Of a stretch of 64,000 nt of DNA, positions 21,914 to 34,562 are shown one piece after another. Each line of letters begins with the position of its first letter. The first letter of the stretch is position 1. Below the pieces are notes generated by a model that was not told the DNA's origin, did not search any database, and saw only the letters and a program-made list of their open reading frames with translations. The DNA comes from Acestrorhynchus altus (Eukaryota; Chordata; Actinopteri; Characiformes; Acestrorhynchidae). A program made the translations under genes and the position numbers. The stretch spans positions 7,887,225 through 7,951,224 of the forward strand of contig CM067509.1 in assembly GCA_034509495.1 (NCBI GenBank). The letters are read 5' to 3'.

Positions 21914-24493
21914 ATGCATATCTGGATATCGGTCATCTCGTTCATTGCCATGTCGCTGAGCTTCGTGGAGATGTTTGACATTTATGGGGAGATCTGCGGA
22001 GGGCTGTGTGTTTGTGAAGAGCGAGATGGAGTTTTGACAGCCAGCTGCGAAAACAGAGGAATTGTCAGCCTCTCTGATGTTGGGCCTTTGCATTTCAACA
22101 CGTACCACCTCCTGCTCACGGGAAACCTCCTGAAAAAGCTTTCGCTCAATGATTTTGTGCATTATGAAGGACTCACTATTCTGCATCTTGGCAACAACGA
22201 CATAGCTGAGATCGAGCGTGGGGCTTTCAATGGACTTCAAGGGTTAAAGCGCTTGCATTTGAATAACAACAGAATCGAAGTGCTGCGGGACGACACTTTT
22301 GTAGGCCTCGACAATCTGGAGTACCTTCAGATTGACTACAACTACGTCAGTCAAATCGAGGCGAATGCCCTCAACAGGCTTCGTCATCTGGAGGTACTGA
22401 TCTTGAATGACAACCTGCTGTCTACTCTGCCAAGAAACATTTTTCAATTTGTTCCCCTGACGCATCTTGACCTCAGAGGGAACCAACTCAAACTGCTCCC
22501 CTACAGCGGCCTTCTGGAGCACATGGCCAGGATTGTAGAGCTGCAGCTTGAGGAGAACCCATTGAACTGTTCTTGTGAGCTCATAGCTCTGAAGGCATGG
22601 CTGGAGAGCATCTCCTACACGGCACTGGTGGGAGACGTGGTTTGTGAGACACCATTCCGGCTACATGGTCGGGACCTCAATGAGATCTCCAAGCAGGAGC
22701 TGTGTCCCAGGAGAGCCATCGCTGAGTATGAGATGCGAGCCGAACCAGTTCACAATGCAGAGGGCATCTTCAGGACCACGGCTGCTGGCACAACAAGTGC
22801 ATCCTTTACCTCCTCTAACATCCTGCGCTCAACGCGACCCACAAAGAGCCCACGTCAATCAGGGAAGCTACGTGCCAAACCCACCTCACGGGTGTCCTCC
22901 AGCAAGCCTCAAATCTATGGCCCAATGGTGGCCTACCAGACCAAATCACCAGTGTCCCTAGAATGCCCCGCTGTGTGCACCTGCAATCTCCAGATTTCAG
23001 ATCTTGGCTTGAACGTCAACTGTCAAGAGAGAAAGATTGAGCGCATGTCAGATCTAGATCCTAAACCTTACAATCCAAAGAAGATGTACCTCACAGGGAA
23101 TTACATCCCTTCTGTGCACAGTTCAGACTTTTCAGAAGCTACTGGCTTAGATCTGCTTCATCTGGGGAACAATCGCATTTCCGTTATCCACAGCAGAGCA
23201 TTTGGGGAGCTGGTGCACTTGAGGAGGCTTTATTTGAATGGGAACTTAATAGAGCGACTTACTGAGGATATGTTCTATGGCTTAGAAAGTCTCCAGTTTC
23301 TTTACTTGGAATACAATGTGATTAGAGAGATCGCAGCTGGCACCTTTGAGCAAGTACCCAGTCTTCAGTTGCTCTTCCTCAACAACAACCTTCTCAAAAC
23401 GTTACCCCTGGGAGTGTTCAGTGGACTGACTCTGGCACGACTGAACCTGCGCAACAATCACTTTCGGAGCCTACCGGTTGGCGGTGTTCTGGAGGAATTG
23501 ACGTCCGTAGTGCAGATAGACCTCTTTGAGAACCCCTGGGATTGCTCTTGTGCTATTGTGGAGATGAAAAACTGGCTAGAAGAGCTTAGCGCTGGAACGG
23601 TGGTGAATAGTGTGGTTTGTGAGTCTCCCCCAAGGCTGTCAGGAGAGGATATGCGCTACATTCATTCCTCTCATCTCTGCCCGAACAACTCAAACACCCC
23701 AGCATCTGTCATTCCACCCTCAGAGGAATCTTTCCCAGGCAGCACCATTACCCTGGAGACAGCACTTGATTTTGACACTCAGTATCCTACTATCCCTCTC
23801 TCTGTCCTCATCCTGGCCTTGCTCCTCATCTTCATCATGTCCGTGTTTATTGCCGCTGGGCTTTTCGCGGTCATGATGAAACGGCGCAAAAAGGCAGAGC
23901 GATCTGCCTCTATGGGCGCCACCATGAGCTCCTTCAACACCCTTTACAGTGACAGATCATCAGGAAAGGTCAGGACCTCTGCAGGTCATGTGTACGAGTA
24001 CATCCCACCACCAGTGGAAGGCACATCTAAAAGAGCCCCCTATGGCACTGGTAAGGGGCTCACAGGGGAAGGATACAGAGACTTTGATGAGCTGAATGGC
24101 GGTTTGGCATCCAACTCTGACGAGGATGTTGGGAGCACTGCTATTGGCTCTGAATTCAGCGCCTGCACGCCAGATCCCCTCAGATCATCTCCGCTACAAG
24201 ATGACTATTTTTATCGCGACATCTTGGCGAGAGACCAGCAGGCGTCCTACAGGACCAGTCTACCGTGTAAGCATGGTACACATGTTTCAACTCACTATGC
24301 ACCAGACTTTGATGTCAGACATCAGTACTTGCATCCAGAAAGGATACAGCAGACCATGGTGTACTGCTCTGCTCCAGCCACGGTCTATGTGGAGCCCAAC
24401 AGGAGTGAATACTGGGAACTAAAAGCCAAGCTCCATTTTGAACCAGACTATCTGGAGGTTCATGAGAAAAGGACAACTTTCACTCAGTTCTGA
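21914..24493 (+). CDS. slitrk5: SLIT and NTRK-like protein 5 (SLITRK5)
   Basis: Type I neuronal membrane protein of the Slitrk family, known as a postsynaptic adhesion molecule that organises synapses through presynaptic receptor phosphatases and modulates TrkB recycling. One intact coding exon of 859 residues. Signal peptide 1-20; first LRR block with N-cap cysteines near 28-45 and LRRCT starting NPLNCSC at 215-221; linker; second N-cap from C351; second LRRCT NPWDCSC at 540-546 ending near C589; membrane helix about 629-653 followed by MMKRRKK; tail ending EPDYLEVHEKRTTFTQF, the family's conserved C-terminal tyrosine motif. GDVVCETPFRLHGRDL and SDLGLNVNCQERKIE match SLITRK5 better than SLITRK1/2/4/6. 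About 100 residues shorter than human SLITRK5, mainly because the Pro/Gln-rich cytoplasmic stretch is missing. Whether it is the a or b teleost duplicate cannot be told. Confidence 0.92.
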   Translation: MHIWISVISFIAMSLSFVEMFDIYGEICGGLCVCEERDGVLTASCENRGIVSLSDVGPLHFNTYHLLLTGNLLKKLSLNDFVHYEGLTILHLGNNDIAEIERGAFNGLQGLKRLHLNNNRIEVLRDDTFVGLDNLEYLQIDYNYVSQIEANALNRLRHLEVLILNDNLLSTLPRNIFQFVPLTHLDLRGNQLKLLPYSGLLEHMARIVELQLEENPLNCSCELIALKAWLESISYTALVGDVVCETPFRLHGRDLNEISKQELCPRRAIAEYEMRAEPVHNAEGIFRTTAAGTTSASFTSSNILRSTRPTKSPRQSGKLRAKPTSRVSSSKPQIYGPMVAYQTKSPVSLECPAVCTCNLQISDLGLNVNCQERKIERMSDLDPKPYNPKKMYLTGNYIPSVHSSDFSEATGLDLLHLGNNRISVIHSRAFGELVHLRRLYLNGNLIERLTEDMFYGLESLQFLYLEYNVIREIAAGTFEQVPSLQLLFLNNNLLKTLPLGVFSGLTLARLNLRNNHFRSLPVGGVLEELTSVVQIDLFENPWDCSCAIVEMKNWLEELSAGTVVNSVVCESPPRLSGEDMRYIHSSHLCPNNSNTPASVIPPSEESFPGSTITLETALDFDTQYPTIPLSVLILALLLIFIMSVFIAAGLFAVMMKRRKKAERSASMGATMSSFNTLYSDRSSGKVRTSAGHVYEYIPPPVEGTSKRAPYGTGKGLTGEGYRDFDELNGGLASNSDEDVGSTAIGSEFSACTPDPLRSSPLQDDYFYRDILARDQQASYRTSLPCKHGTHVSTHYAPDFDVRHQYLHPERIQQTMVYCSAPATVYVEPNRSEYWELKAKLHFEPDYLEVHEKRTTFTQF

Positions 24494-26420
24494 ATTGCTT
24501 CAACGGCACCCCCTTCCTAATTCTTGCCTCTGGTGTTGTAAAGGGTTATAAAATTAACTGACGGCTCTCTGATCTCTGAACACATTCATTCGCTCGATTC
24601 TCCTGTCGACAAGGTACTGGAGTAATTCCTTTGATGTGAAACAGACTCACATGGTTTCTTGTTTTATTTATTAACTTGTCTACACTCTCTTCAGAACGTT
24701 TAAAGAAATCTTTCAGGAAGATCTTCATGCTCACGGCAGTTGACAGCTTCCATAAGCAAGAAGATGCACTTACTGACCAGTATGATCATTTAACGTACGG
24801 GTGCTCAGTCCAGGTCCAGAACATCTACCTCCTTGCAGATCTTGAGATATAATCTAACTTATCTGGAGCCAGCAGTGTCAGCTGTATCAGTGTCAGTGTC
24901 AGATTGATGATGTCAGAGGTCAGTACAGGTTAATGACCGTTCTGATAACTGGACTGCACCTCTCATACTTGGAGCTTAGTAGCAGATGTGGTAGCAGATT
25001 CTAAAGACTGGGTAGCTCACTCTTCCAGGTTTACTGATTTTTATGGCAAATACATAAAAATGCCATCACTCACTAAATGACTAGGGATCATAAACATGCC
25101 CCAGACACACCTCGCGACACCTACAGGACTCCAGTTAAACGTGGAAGTACAGCAGTACGCTGTGGTCATTGCCGACTCATTCTGTCAAAATGAGAAAAAA
25201 TAAAGCATGTTTGATATGTTCTGAAGGGCGATCAAGAGGCCAAAAATCTGAGTCTGTGGCCCCCACACACTACTTCACTCCCTGTCCAACTGTCGACTCT
25301 GACTGAGGAGAAATCTGCAGACTAGAGCCGACCAGCACAGGTTCGGAAAGACTGACGATCAGAGCTAAGATTGGAGTAAAAATGGTGTGGAATGAACCCA
25401 GGTTTAGCTGGTGGTAGAGCTGAGTGAACGTAAGACTAACAACGTAACGTTTCCTGAGCTAATAAACTCACAGCACCAGCCTTAACCTTCAGCTCTAATC
25501 CTGAAGGTCCACAGCTCAGCTCAGAGAGACTCAGCAGAGGGTCAGACTCCACGGACGCTGTGTTTATTCAGAGACTCTTATTTCAAATAAGCAGCAAGTT
25601 CAATTTACTCGTCAGCAGGAAACATGAAAAACAAACAAACATCATCTACACACGCTCAGTGTTCCTCACTTCAGCTGCAGAAACATCAACAGAGCAGTGT
25701 TAACTGGTTGGTTCCGAGCTGGTTCTGTTCACGCTAAAGCGACAGGACACATTAGAGTTAGTGGCTGGAACAGGACCGAGGGGTTGGGGCTGAAAACCCT
25801 AACCGAGTATGTGAAGACTGTACACACTCCAGTCCACACCTACACAGAACTGGTGCAGCCCAGTCCTGATCCAGGTGAAGCAGGCTTGCAGGGTCTTGAG
25901 AACATGAGATTCAGTGGTGTGTATGATCTGCAGGGTGGTAGATCTGCAGGACTGGACGCCCCTGGTTGACACATCCTCTTTCTTCACCTGCTGTTGAAAT
26001 GTTAGAGTGACCTTGCTCCAGTTCTGTTGGTGTATTTACACGTGTATTCATAATTCATACTGGTTAAGGTTATTTTTTTGGTGTGTTTCTACAGATGTGT
26101 TTTGCACATTTTGCACTACAGGTTGCCACTCTACGGGGCCCCTAAGGCGACACAACCAACTTTTATTATGGTGTGGGGACAAGATGATTAAAAACAGTCA
26201 AAAGCAGACAGCCTGTCACTCGGTGGTGGGTCGTGGGAATCATCCTGCAGCCTTTTCCATGCAAAAAACATATGAGACGTGTGAAACAGACTGTCCAGGG
26301 TGAAAACCTGACAACCCTACGGAAAGGAGGTCTTACAAACTACTTCCCACACCTTACAGAGCCGTGGCAACAACTTTTCTTATTTGTGCGGGACGTCACC
26401 TCAGGGGCTCTGTACCATTC
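24494..26420 (+). other. slitrk5 3' UTR and flank
   Basis: No second gene is visible. AATAAA at 25199-25204 is a candidate poly(A) signal 0.7 kb after the slitrk5 stop, in an A-rich context without a strong downstream GT element. The true 3' end may lie further on. Confidence 0.4.
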
Positions 26421-26722
26421 TTAAAGGAGCTACATGTCTGAAATTTCAGGTTTTAAAATGATCTTAATAGGATCTGTGTTTGCTCCCATTGTACTGCCAT
26501 CAGCGGTGAGTAACCCAGGTCCAAAGATATGAAACCAAACATTCCCACAGTCAGAACAAAATCCTGGGGAAGATTTTACTCTTTACCCATCTGATTTCCC
26601 ATCATACCAACCAAATTAGATCACTGAAAAGCACCAGGCAAGGAAATGTACAGGTCCAGGAACAGAAGAAACAGCAAGAAGAACATTAGTGGAACCCCAA
26701 AGCCTGCATGTAGCTCCTTTAA
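26421..26722. mobile_element. TTAA-flanked inverted-repeat element (MITE)
   Basis: A 302-bp segment bounded by a perfect 16-bp inverted repeat: TTAAAGGAGCTACATG at 26421-26436 and CATGTAGCTCCTTTAA at 26707-26722. That is a 12-bp terminal repeat flanked on both sides by TTAA, the target duplication typical of piggyBac and Kolobok transposons. Its ends start AGG rather than CCC, which leans toward Kolobok. No coding capacity, so a non-autonomous copy. Perfect ends suggest a recent insertion. Confidence 0.8.
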
Positions 26723-27663
26723 CACGGCAGGTTGTGACACGCCATGCTGTAAATAAAGTGACTCGGAATATGCAGATGTGGAAACAGGGTGGGAAACAAT
26801 TTTTTTTAATCAAGCAACACCGTGAAGGTTTGTGAATATGCCGAACAGTCTTTTATGCATCTGAAGTTCTGCCGAGCAGCACACAGTGTACATATCTGCC
26901 ACACGGCCCGGTACCGATTCAGGATGTCTCTGTAGCTGTGCAGCGCTCTCTGAAACGCGTTCAAATTTTACAGCCATATCTGCACCTATTTAAAGCCACA
27001 GTGAAAGCTGTCTGTCCTCTGGGCTTTGGCGTCTACAGGGTTCGAGGGGAATCATCTGAAACCTACGACTCCCTTCCCCCCTCGTTCCCGTTCACTAACT
27101 GAATGAGCGACTCAGTGAAAGAAACAGCAATACGATTTTCTTTATCCACCAGGGTTTTTATTCAACATGTGCCAATGAAATTTTCATGCAAGGCTGGAGG
27201 CGATGTGGAGAGGCTGTGTCTCTCTGCTGCGTGAAGCCCGGCTTTCTACAGACCTTAAACCCCGTTTCTTCCTGCAGTAACTGCACGTATAACCACATTG
27301 ATAATGTTTACAGATCAGAATGACTTTCGTAGTTTGGTGGTTTACTACACTGGGGTTGCTTCGTGGGTGTACAGTTGTTTTTCTGACTGCATCAGTGCGA
27401 GTCCAGTCTCGGTTGAGTCCGTGCAAAGCGGTGCCTGCCCTAATGTTGCACTGATTTTGTATCATGTACAGCACACACTGTTGTCATATATGCGCCTAAG
27501 TGGGAATGCCGGCAGTTTGCCAAGGATGTGACGTGTGTTTGTTATCTGACCCAGCTGTTTATTTCATGTTGCAGATGACAATGGAATAAAACATATATAT
27601 TTTTTCCTTTCATAAGTTCCAACTATATTATTTCCTCTTTATTATGACTTGAATGGTATTTAG
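26723..27663. other. intergenic, no gene seen
   Basis: No exon or RNA gene recognised. The short open frames lack family features. Confidence 0.5.
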
Positions 27664-27955
27664 TTTCCACTAATTCCAGTCTCCCGAAAAAACAAGAGTA
27701 CAGTCATCTGTGAGGGGCTCGGAGCAGAGGAGCCAGCTGAGTTGGTTGGAACATCTGGTTTGGCTGCCCCCTGAACAATTGCATGAGGTGTTCTGGGCAC
27801 GTCCGACCAGGAGGAGTCCTGTGGGAAGACCCTGGAAACGCTGGAGAAATTGTATCTCCTGGAATGCCTTGGAATCGTCCTGGAAGAGATGGCTGGGAGA
27901 AGGAGGTCTGAGCCTCTTTGCTTAGGCTGATGCCCCGCTACCTGGACCCCAACAC
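27664..27955 (+). mobile_element. fish interspersed repeat, probable retroelement fragment
   Basis: Contains GGGAAGACCCTGGAAACGCT, GAGATGGCTGGGAGAAGG and CTTTGCTTAGGCTG followed by GCCCCGCTACCTGGACCC, a string I recognise as a very common teleost repeat. Class is uncertain; the adjacent 71-codon frame is part of it. Confidence 0.5.
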
Positions 27956-27962
27956 TACCCGA

Positions 27963-28118
27963 CACTAACACACCACCACCATGTCAGTGTGACTGCAGTG
28001 CTGAGAATGACCCACCACCCACATAATATCTGCTCTGTGGTGGTCCTGTGGTGGTCCTGTGGGGTGGACAGGGAGGTTAGAATCCAGGAGGTGGTGATTA
28101 CGTTGTGGTTGATCTGTG
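27963..28118 (+). mobile_element. internally deleted interspersed DNA repeat
   Basis: Same family as 7906-8020: ACACACCACCACCATGTCAG and TATCTGCTCTGTGGTGGTCC on the left, then an abrupt join near 28085 to a right-end module GGAGGTGGTGATTACGTTGT. Usual full copies have more sequence between these parts, so this one looks internally deleted. Confidence 0.5.
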
Positions 28119-28984
28119 TATTTAATATCATCACATTTAAAGTGACATATTTCAGTTTTGATGTTAATTCTCTCTGATTAGTTATTTATTAACATTTGTT
28201 AAAATAAAGTCAAAATGTTATATTTTAATCTTTTTTTTCTGATTTTCATGAGCTATAAGCCAAACTGATCAACAGTAAAACAAAAAAGGATTTCCCTTTA
28301 TGTGTAATGGATATACTTTTACATTTGACTTCCTCGAACATTCCGTATCCCAGTACAGCTGTGACATTGGGAAGCTCAGCCCCTCACTGGGATTAATGCT
28401 CAGGTCTGAACATTCCTGTCCACAGTGGTTCATTTACAGCGACCGACGCCCAACACACACTGCTTTTCAGACCCCACCTGCTGCTCCTCCTGCTGATGCC
28501 GATCCCAGCTCTGAACACCAGTGCAGTGAGGTCAGTGTGACGGTGGTCTGCAGGGGCAGGTTGGACAGGTCAGGTTCTCTGAATGCTGGAGCCACGTCCA
28601 TCACAGGTGTTGAAGGTTTTGAGGTCTCCTGTACAGTTACTGATCTGAGACTCTGACAGCAATGATGAGCAAAACTAAGCAGCATAAGAAGAACCTTACA
28701 AACTGGATATTAATGAGTTATTATTTATTATGGGTTATTAATACATTAATAAGCAGTTATAACAGAATTTAACGAAGAATGTGAGTCGCTGTAGAAAGGA
28801 AAAGATCAATATTGCCCTTTTAATATGTTACAGCTGATAAATAATGATTAATAAGGTGTTATTGACCTTATTAATAATCATCATTAATAAGCCCTTATGA
28901 GAGTAACATTATTATAAAGTGGAACCAATTTCAGTTTAACAACCTTCTCACCAAACAAGCACCTCAGTCTCAAGTACATACTGT
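28119..28984. other. intergenic, no gene seen
   Basis: AT-rich in its second half (many TTATTAATAA runs at 28705-28915). No gene recognised. Confidence 0.5.
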
Positions 28985-29997
28985 AATGCACACTGCTGTT
29001 CCACTGCTCTTCTCCTGCCGTTCCACTTCTTTTCTGCCGTTCCACTGTTCTTCGCCTGCTGTTCCACTGCGCTTCTCTTGCTGTTCCACTGCTTTTCTGC
29101 TGTTCCATTGCCCTTCTCCTGCTGTTCCACTGCTCTTCTCCTGCCATTCCACTGCTCTTCTCCTGCTGTTCCTCTGTTCTTCACCTGCTGTTCCACTGCT
29201 CTTCTCCTGCTGTTCCATTGCTCTTCCACTGCTCTTCTGCTGTTCCACTGCTCTTCTGCTGTTCCACTGCTCTTCTCCTGCTGTTCCACTGCTCTTCTCC
29301 TGCTGTTCCACTGCTCTTCTGCTGTTCCACTGCTCTTCTCCTGCCATTCCACTGCTCTTCTCTTGCTGTTCCTCTGTTCTTCACCTGCTGTTCCACCGCT
29401 CTTCTCCTGCTGTTCCATTGCTCTTCCACTGCTCTTCTGCTGTTCCACTGCTCTTCTGCTGTTCCACTGCTCTTCTCCTGCTGTTCCACTGCTCTTCTCC
29501 TGCTGTTCCACTGCTCTTCTGCTGTTCCACTGCTCTTCTCCTGCCATTCCACTGCTCTTCTCTTGCTGTTCCTCTGTTCTTCACCTGCTGTTCCACCGCT
29601 CTTCTCCTGCTGTTCCATTGCTCTTCCACTGCTCTTCTGCTGTTCCACTGCTCTTCTGCTGTTCCACTGCTCTTCTCCTGCTGTTCCACTGCTCTTCTCC
29701 TGCTGTTCCACTGCTCTTCTGCTGTTCCACTGCTCTTCTCCTGCCATTCCACTGCTCTTCTCTTGCTGTTCCTCTGTTCTTCACCTGCTGTTCCACCGCT
29801 CTTCTCCTGCTGTTCCATTGCTCTTCCACTGCTCTTCTGCTGTTCCACTGCTCTTCTGCTGTTCCACTGCTCTTCTCCTGCTGTTCCACTGCTCTTCTCC
29901 TGCTGTTCCACTGCTCTTCTGCTGTCCTACTGCTCTTCTCCTGCTGTTCCTCTGTTCTTCACCTGCTGTTCCACTGCTCTCCTGCTGTTCTGCTGAG
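28985..29997. repeat. 22-bp minisatellite with a 200-bp higher-order repeat
   Basis: Array of TGCTCTTCTCCTGCTGTTCC-type 22-bp units mixed with a 19-bp form. The landmark CCTCTGTTCTTCACCTG falls at 29171, 29371, 29571 and 29771, giving an exact 200-bp higher-order period with nearly identical blocks, and again near 29949 after a shorter block. Long frames on both strands are translations of the repeat and are rejected as genes. Confidence 0.92.
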
Positions 29998-30705
29998 GAA
30001 GGTCTAAACAATGTGTGCTGTACGTCTCCACACTGTGACACACGACAGGACCCCAGTTTACACCAGAGGACATTCCCATAAAAGAGTATCTGACTGTGTG
30101 TGAGCTCCCTGGCCACACTGATAATGAAATATTCACATTTTGGTGCGGGATTGCTGTCTGGCGACGCCTTTCATGCAGCAAGAGTGTAATATTCCTCTTG
30201 GGGTGGGACGGGACGAGTGGAAGTGTAATCATGAGTTAGCAGCCGAAGGCCGGCGGTGGAATTTTCTGTTTTTAATTGAATTTGGGTGAGCTTAGTCCGG
30301 CGGCCTGCCTTCCTTCCTGTTCTGATGTAACCGAGGTAGAAATAATAATCATATTTTAAAAAAGGTCTTTGCTGTTCTCATCAGCGCCATCTCATCTCTG
30401 CGCTGACTGCGAGCGTCCCTAAGACTAGCTCATTAAAACCGCACCTCTGGCTCCCTGCACTTCATCTGGCCCTGAGCGCCTCTCGCCCAGAGTTTGCAGA
30501 GAAGAACAAACCAAACAGAGGAAAACAGGCTGAGATGTTGTTTCTGTAGTAGTGGATCCTGTCTGCCATGGTGAGGCCCAGTTCTGCAATGTGGATCTTC
30601 TAAAAATAGCAGGACTGTATTCGCTTGTCTTCAGGTAGCAACACTGTGAGGAGCAGCAGGCTGGAGGAAGGAGCATGTGCTTCTGAAACATCTTGAAATG
30701 ACGGC

Positions 30706-30737
<32 letters not shown>

Positions 30738-32503
30738 GTTCTACCTACTCCTGCAGCAGCAGATGGAGGACTCCTATACTGAAGGATCTCAGTGGAGAAG
30801 CTCCTACAGCTCTGAAAGGCTTTGGAGAGCCTCGCCGTGCGAATGTGAAGATGCAGTGTGTGATTAAGCAGAAGGATGAAGCTGACACATCTGATCAGGG
30901 CCTAAAAGACAGGACGCAAATACTGCCTGTAGTTTGGAAAGCTGTCCACACGAGGCAGGACCAGCACAAAAGACACAAAGTTGTCCAAAACCCTGTGCGA
31001 CTGTATCCATGGAAACACAATGATGTGTTTTAAGTGAAATGCTGTAGGTAATCTCTGATGTTTGCGTTTGTGACGATGTCCTCTTTATTAGTCATTAAGG
31101 AGCGTGAGTCTGTTAACATTTTTATGTTTAATGAGTTATTTAGAATGACATTGATTGGGATAATTCTGCTTAGCCAGAGGCATCTTTCCAAATCCTTCAT
31201 ACATGTGCCTACGCAACGCTTTTCTCCCCCTCCCTTTAGCCGGGAGATTCAGGTGGTGGCATCACCGAAACTTCTGAAGGAGGTGCGATCATCATCATCT
31301 GCTCTCTGCACTCGGGAGGCTGGCAGATTGAGAGCGTTAATGTGGCTGAGCAGAGAGAGAAACGAGGCCAGATCAGGATTATGTAAGCTGTAGCAGGAAG
31401 CAGAGACGACTTGCATATGACTGCCGGCTCACTGGAGGAGAAACAACTCAAATCAGCCTCGCTCGCCCAAATCAGCACTGCTCCTGATTAGGCTCAGTTG
31501 GGTACATGCATCCCTCAGCAGAGGGCACAGAAACACAGAAGCGGTTAAGAGTCTAAGCGTGTCCCCGATCGGAGTGGATGGGTGCGGGACAAGTCGTCCT
31601 GGTTGCTCTGTCTGTCAGAGCCACGGTATTGTGCTCAATCTCGTGAGCCTGGGTGCATAAATTATTGACTCAGATGCTGCTCACGCCCCCCAGGGCTCCA
31701 GGAGCCCAGCTTAGCCTGCGAGATCCCGTACGAAGCAACCTACGCATAATGACCACGTGCAGGAATGTTTAAAAGATGTTGCTTGGCAGCTGGAGAAGCA
31801 CAGAGAGAGCGATACCCTAATAACAAAGACTTGCTGCAGATATTCAGGATGTCACTGTGCATCTTGTAGGAGAGTTCTCAGTGTGCTTTCTTTTTGTTGT
31901 CACCACGGCTGGGAGCAGTGGGTGGTATCTGTTCTGACATTTACAGCCGCCCAGGCAAACCAAGCTGATCTAGAATATGAGGGGAGTGAGAAAGCTCAGG
32001 CCAGCCTTGTTTACTGCCCTGTTTTAATGATGCAGCTCATGAAGGGGGGTTTTGTCATGGACATATTCCCTTCCTTCCTCAAATGTAGAAACCAGAACAG
32101 ATGATGCTCCTCTAGAAGTGAGTCCAGATACCGCCAAGGGGTGGTCTCACCCCCAGGATGAGGGGGGACGGGCAAATAGGACTGTGCCAGCAGAGCGGCA
32201 GGGGTGGAGGCGGACACAGAGCACTGCCGGCTCACCCTCTCTGCTCGAACAGAAACCCGGAGGAAACCTACTGCGAGAGACCAAACAGAACTTCACATGG
32301 TCCTCTCCTTCCATCGTGTTCCCTGATAATATCTCCACGCTGGCTTATAATCAGCTCCGCTCCGGCTCTCTGTTCTCTCTGCTGAGCGAATAAAGGCCCG
32401 TCACTGGCACTTCAAATTAACCTCCTCTGTCGCCCAGTGTGGCTCTGCCAGTTATCAGCAGCAGGCAGCTGGGCTTGGCAGCAGCACCAAGGACATGTCC
32501 TTC
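29998..32503. other. intergenic, no gene seen
   Basis: Mostly single-copy-looking sequence with no exon I can support. A (GT)n run lies near 30709-30732. 30240-30420 and 31390-31760 have balanced composition and few repeats, and are the places I would test for conserved slitrk5 enhancers. Confidence 0.45.
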
Positions 32504-32625
32504 CACACACACTCCACACACACACACACCTCACACACTCACACTCCTCACATACTCACACTCCTCACACACTTATCACACTCTTCTCTCTCTCTCTCCC
32601 TCTCACTCTCTCTCTCTCTCTCTCT

Positions 32626-32678
<53 letters not shown>
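32504..32678. repeat. compound CA/CT microsatellite
   Basis: ACACTC-type repeats, then a CTCT tract, then an uninterrupted CA tract at about 32628-32678. Confidence 0.9.
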
Positions 32679-32681
<3 letters not shown>

Positions 32682-34562
32682 TCAGCCACAGTGGTCACTG
32701 TCTTCTTAAGGCTTTGTCGTCTGGAAAGTGAACCCTTCTGACAATTAGCAGGACAGGATTTGTACACAGTGGAGGTTTATAAACAAATAAGTAAACAAAT
32801 AAACAAGCCAAGCAGCAAGAGGGTCTGTCACGCAGTGAAGTCATACAGTGAGCTGGCGGCTTGGGCACTAATTGGTTTCACTTTGTAGAATGCTGTAAAC
32901 GAGAATGACCTCATCCTACTGCTGGAGAAACCGTAGAGGCTCAATGTGCTTCTGCGTTCCTGTCCACTGTTTGTGCCGGGTCAGGAACTCTGGGAAATGG
33001 AGGGGAATTGTCTGCTTGTTTCATCGGCAGCACGCTGCCCTTTTCCTGTCATTTAGCCACAGAAGGTTCTTTCGGAGGTGTTTCTCTCTCTCTAGCCGGC
33101 TCCGTGTCCTCGTGGGACGTGCTGTCGAACGCACAAGTGGACAGATGGCGAGGTGCTGGAGTGATGTCTGCAGGCCCTCAGAGAGCTCTTCATACTAGCC
33201 CTGTTTGTTGCTGCAAATTGTTCTAAAGCTAGAACAGTTTGTTCTCTATCAGTGGCGGTTCTCCAGCGGTTCACCAGCTTTGTGAAAAACTGGACGCATT
33301 CAAAGTGGAAGAAACAGGCAAATCAAAAAGCTCCCTTTTGAAGTCTCCACAGGAAGTCTCATAATAGGAAAATTGCTAATATATATCGGAAAACTCCGCA
33401 TTTCCACAGACTGAAGCAGGGAATGTTTAATATTCAGTCCTCAGCACTTCAAAGAGTTTGGAAGCCGTGTTAAATGCAGTGCTGCAGCAGCGTACCGGCA
33501 CCCACCCAGAATCCAAGACATCCAGTCTGCTCTGAAGACCACTGTTCCAACTTGCAGGCCAGTCTCAGGATTTTTCCAACTGTTAGAATAAAATATGGGC
33601 ACAGATTTTCACTTTCTGGACCTGGAAGTACCACCTCTACCACCTGGGGCAGGTGGGGGTGATCAGATGATTAGTAGATGATTAGTTGGATCAGTACACA
33701 CGTGTACTTCAGGACCAGGTTGTGGACACGTGGGTCACACTGGAAACTCACAGCCTCCACATGTGGTTGAAACACATGAAAGCCTCGGGGATGGAACGCT
33801 GCCATGTGTGAGCAGAAGATGCTAAACGAATGTGGAGAACATTTAGTCTGATATTTGGAAGCATTTGCTGGAGCAGACAGTCGGCCCCACAGCCACAGAA
33901 CACCTCCTCACCAGGCAAACAGAGGGAGCGCCAGGAGTTCACAGCGAGATTAGACAGACATTTACACATCCCTCCTCCTCAACACGGAAGGGGCGGTCGC
34001 ATTCCCTCCTTCACGATGCTCTGCCAAACCGGGATAATGAGTAAACGGCGAGAGGGAGGTCGACAGTTCCAAAAATGTCGCACAGCATCTAATATCACAA
34101 GGAGGATACATGTATTATTCAGGCCCATTATTTAATATTTAGGGATGTTGGTAAATAATTCAGCACATCTGGAATATCTGGAGGTGTCTTCGGGTGTGAG
34201 GGAATAACCATTAATAATGCAGGGCGGGATTTAATTCAGGAAAGCTTCATTTAACAGTTTAAGTCTTAATGATCCACAAGTGCTGCTAGATATATGCAGT
34301 CTGAGGATGAGGATCTCAGCCCTCCTACAGTTCATGCAGAGAATATTGTTTACTGCTGTACAAACAAACAGACTGATCTATATTAGGTTCTATATATGTT
34401 CTGATTTAGTCCTCATCTAATTTGAGCTTCGTTGGAATGGAATCTGAATTTGTTCTGTGTTTCCATTAGACATAGCAGCGCTCCATGTTCCAGCTTGGGA
34501 GAAACAACAACAAAGATCAGAAAACTTTCCCCAGCACACCTCAAACTCCTCTCATTACCCTC
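32679..34562. other. intergenic, no gene seen
   Basis: No gene or transposon recognised. 34020-34260 is AT-rich with several ATTATT and TAATATTTA cores and could be a conserved element; unproven. Confidence 0.45.

Noticed and set aside
28948..30116. Several 100-336 codon frames on both strands
   Set aside because: Products of the 22-bp satellite, which has few stops in any frame.
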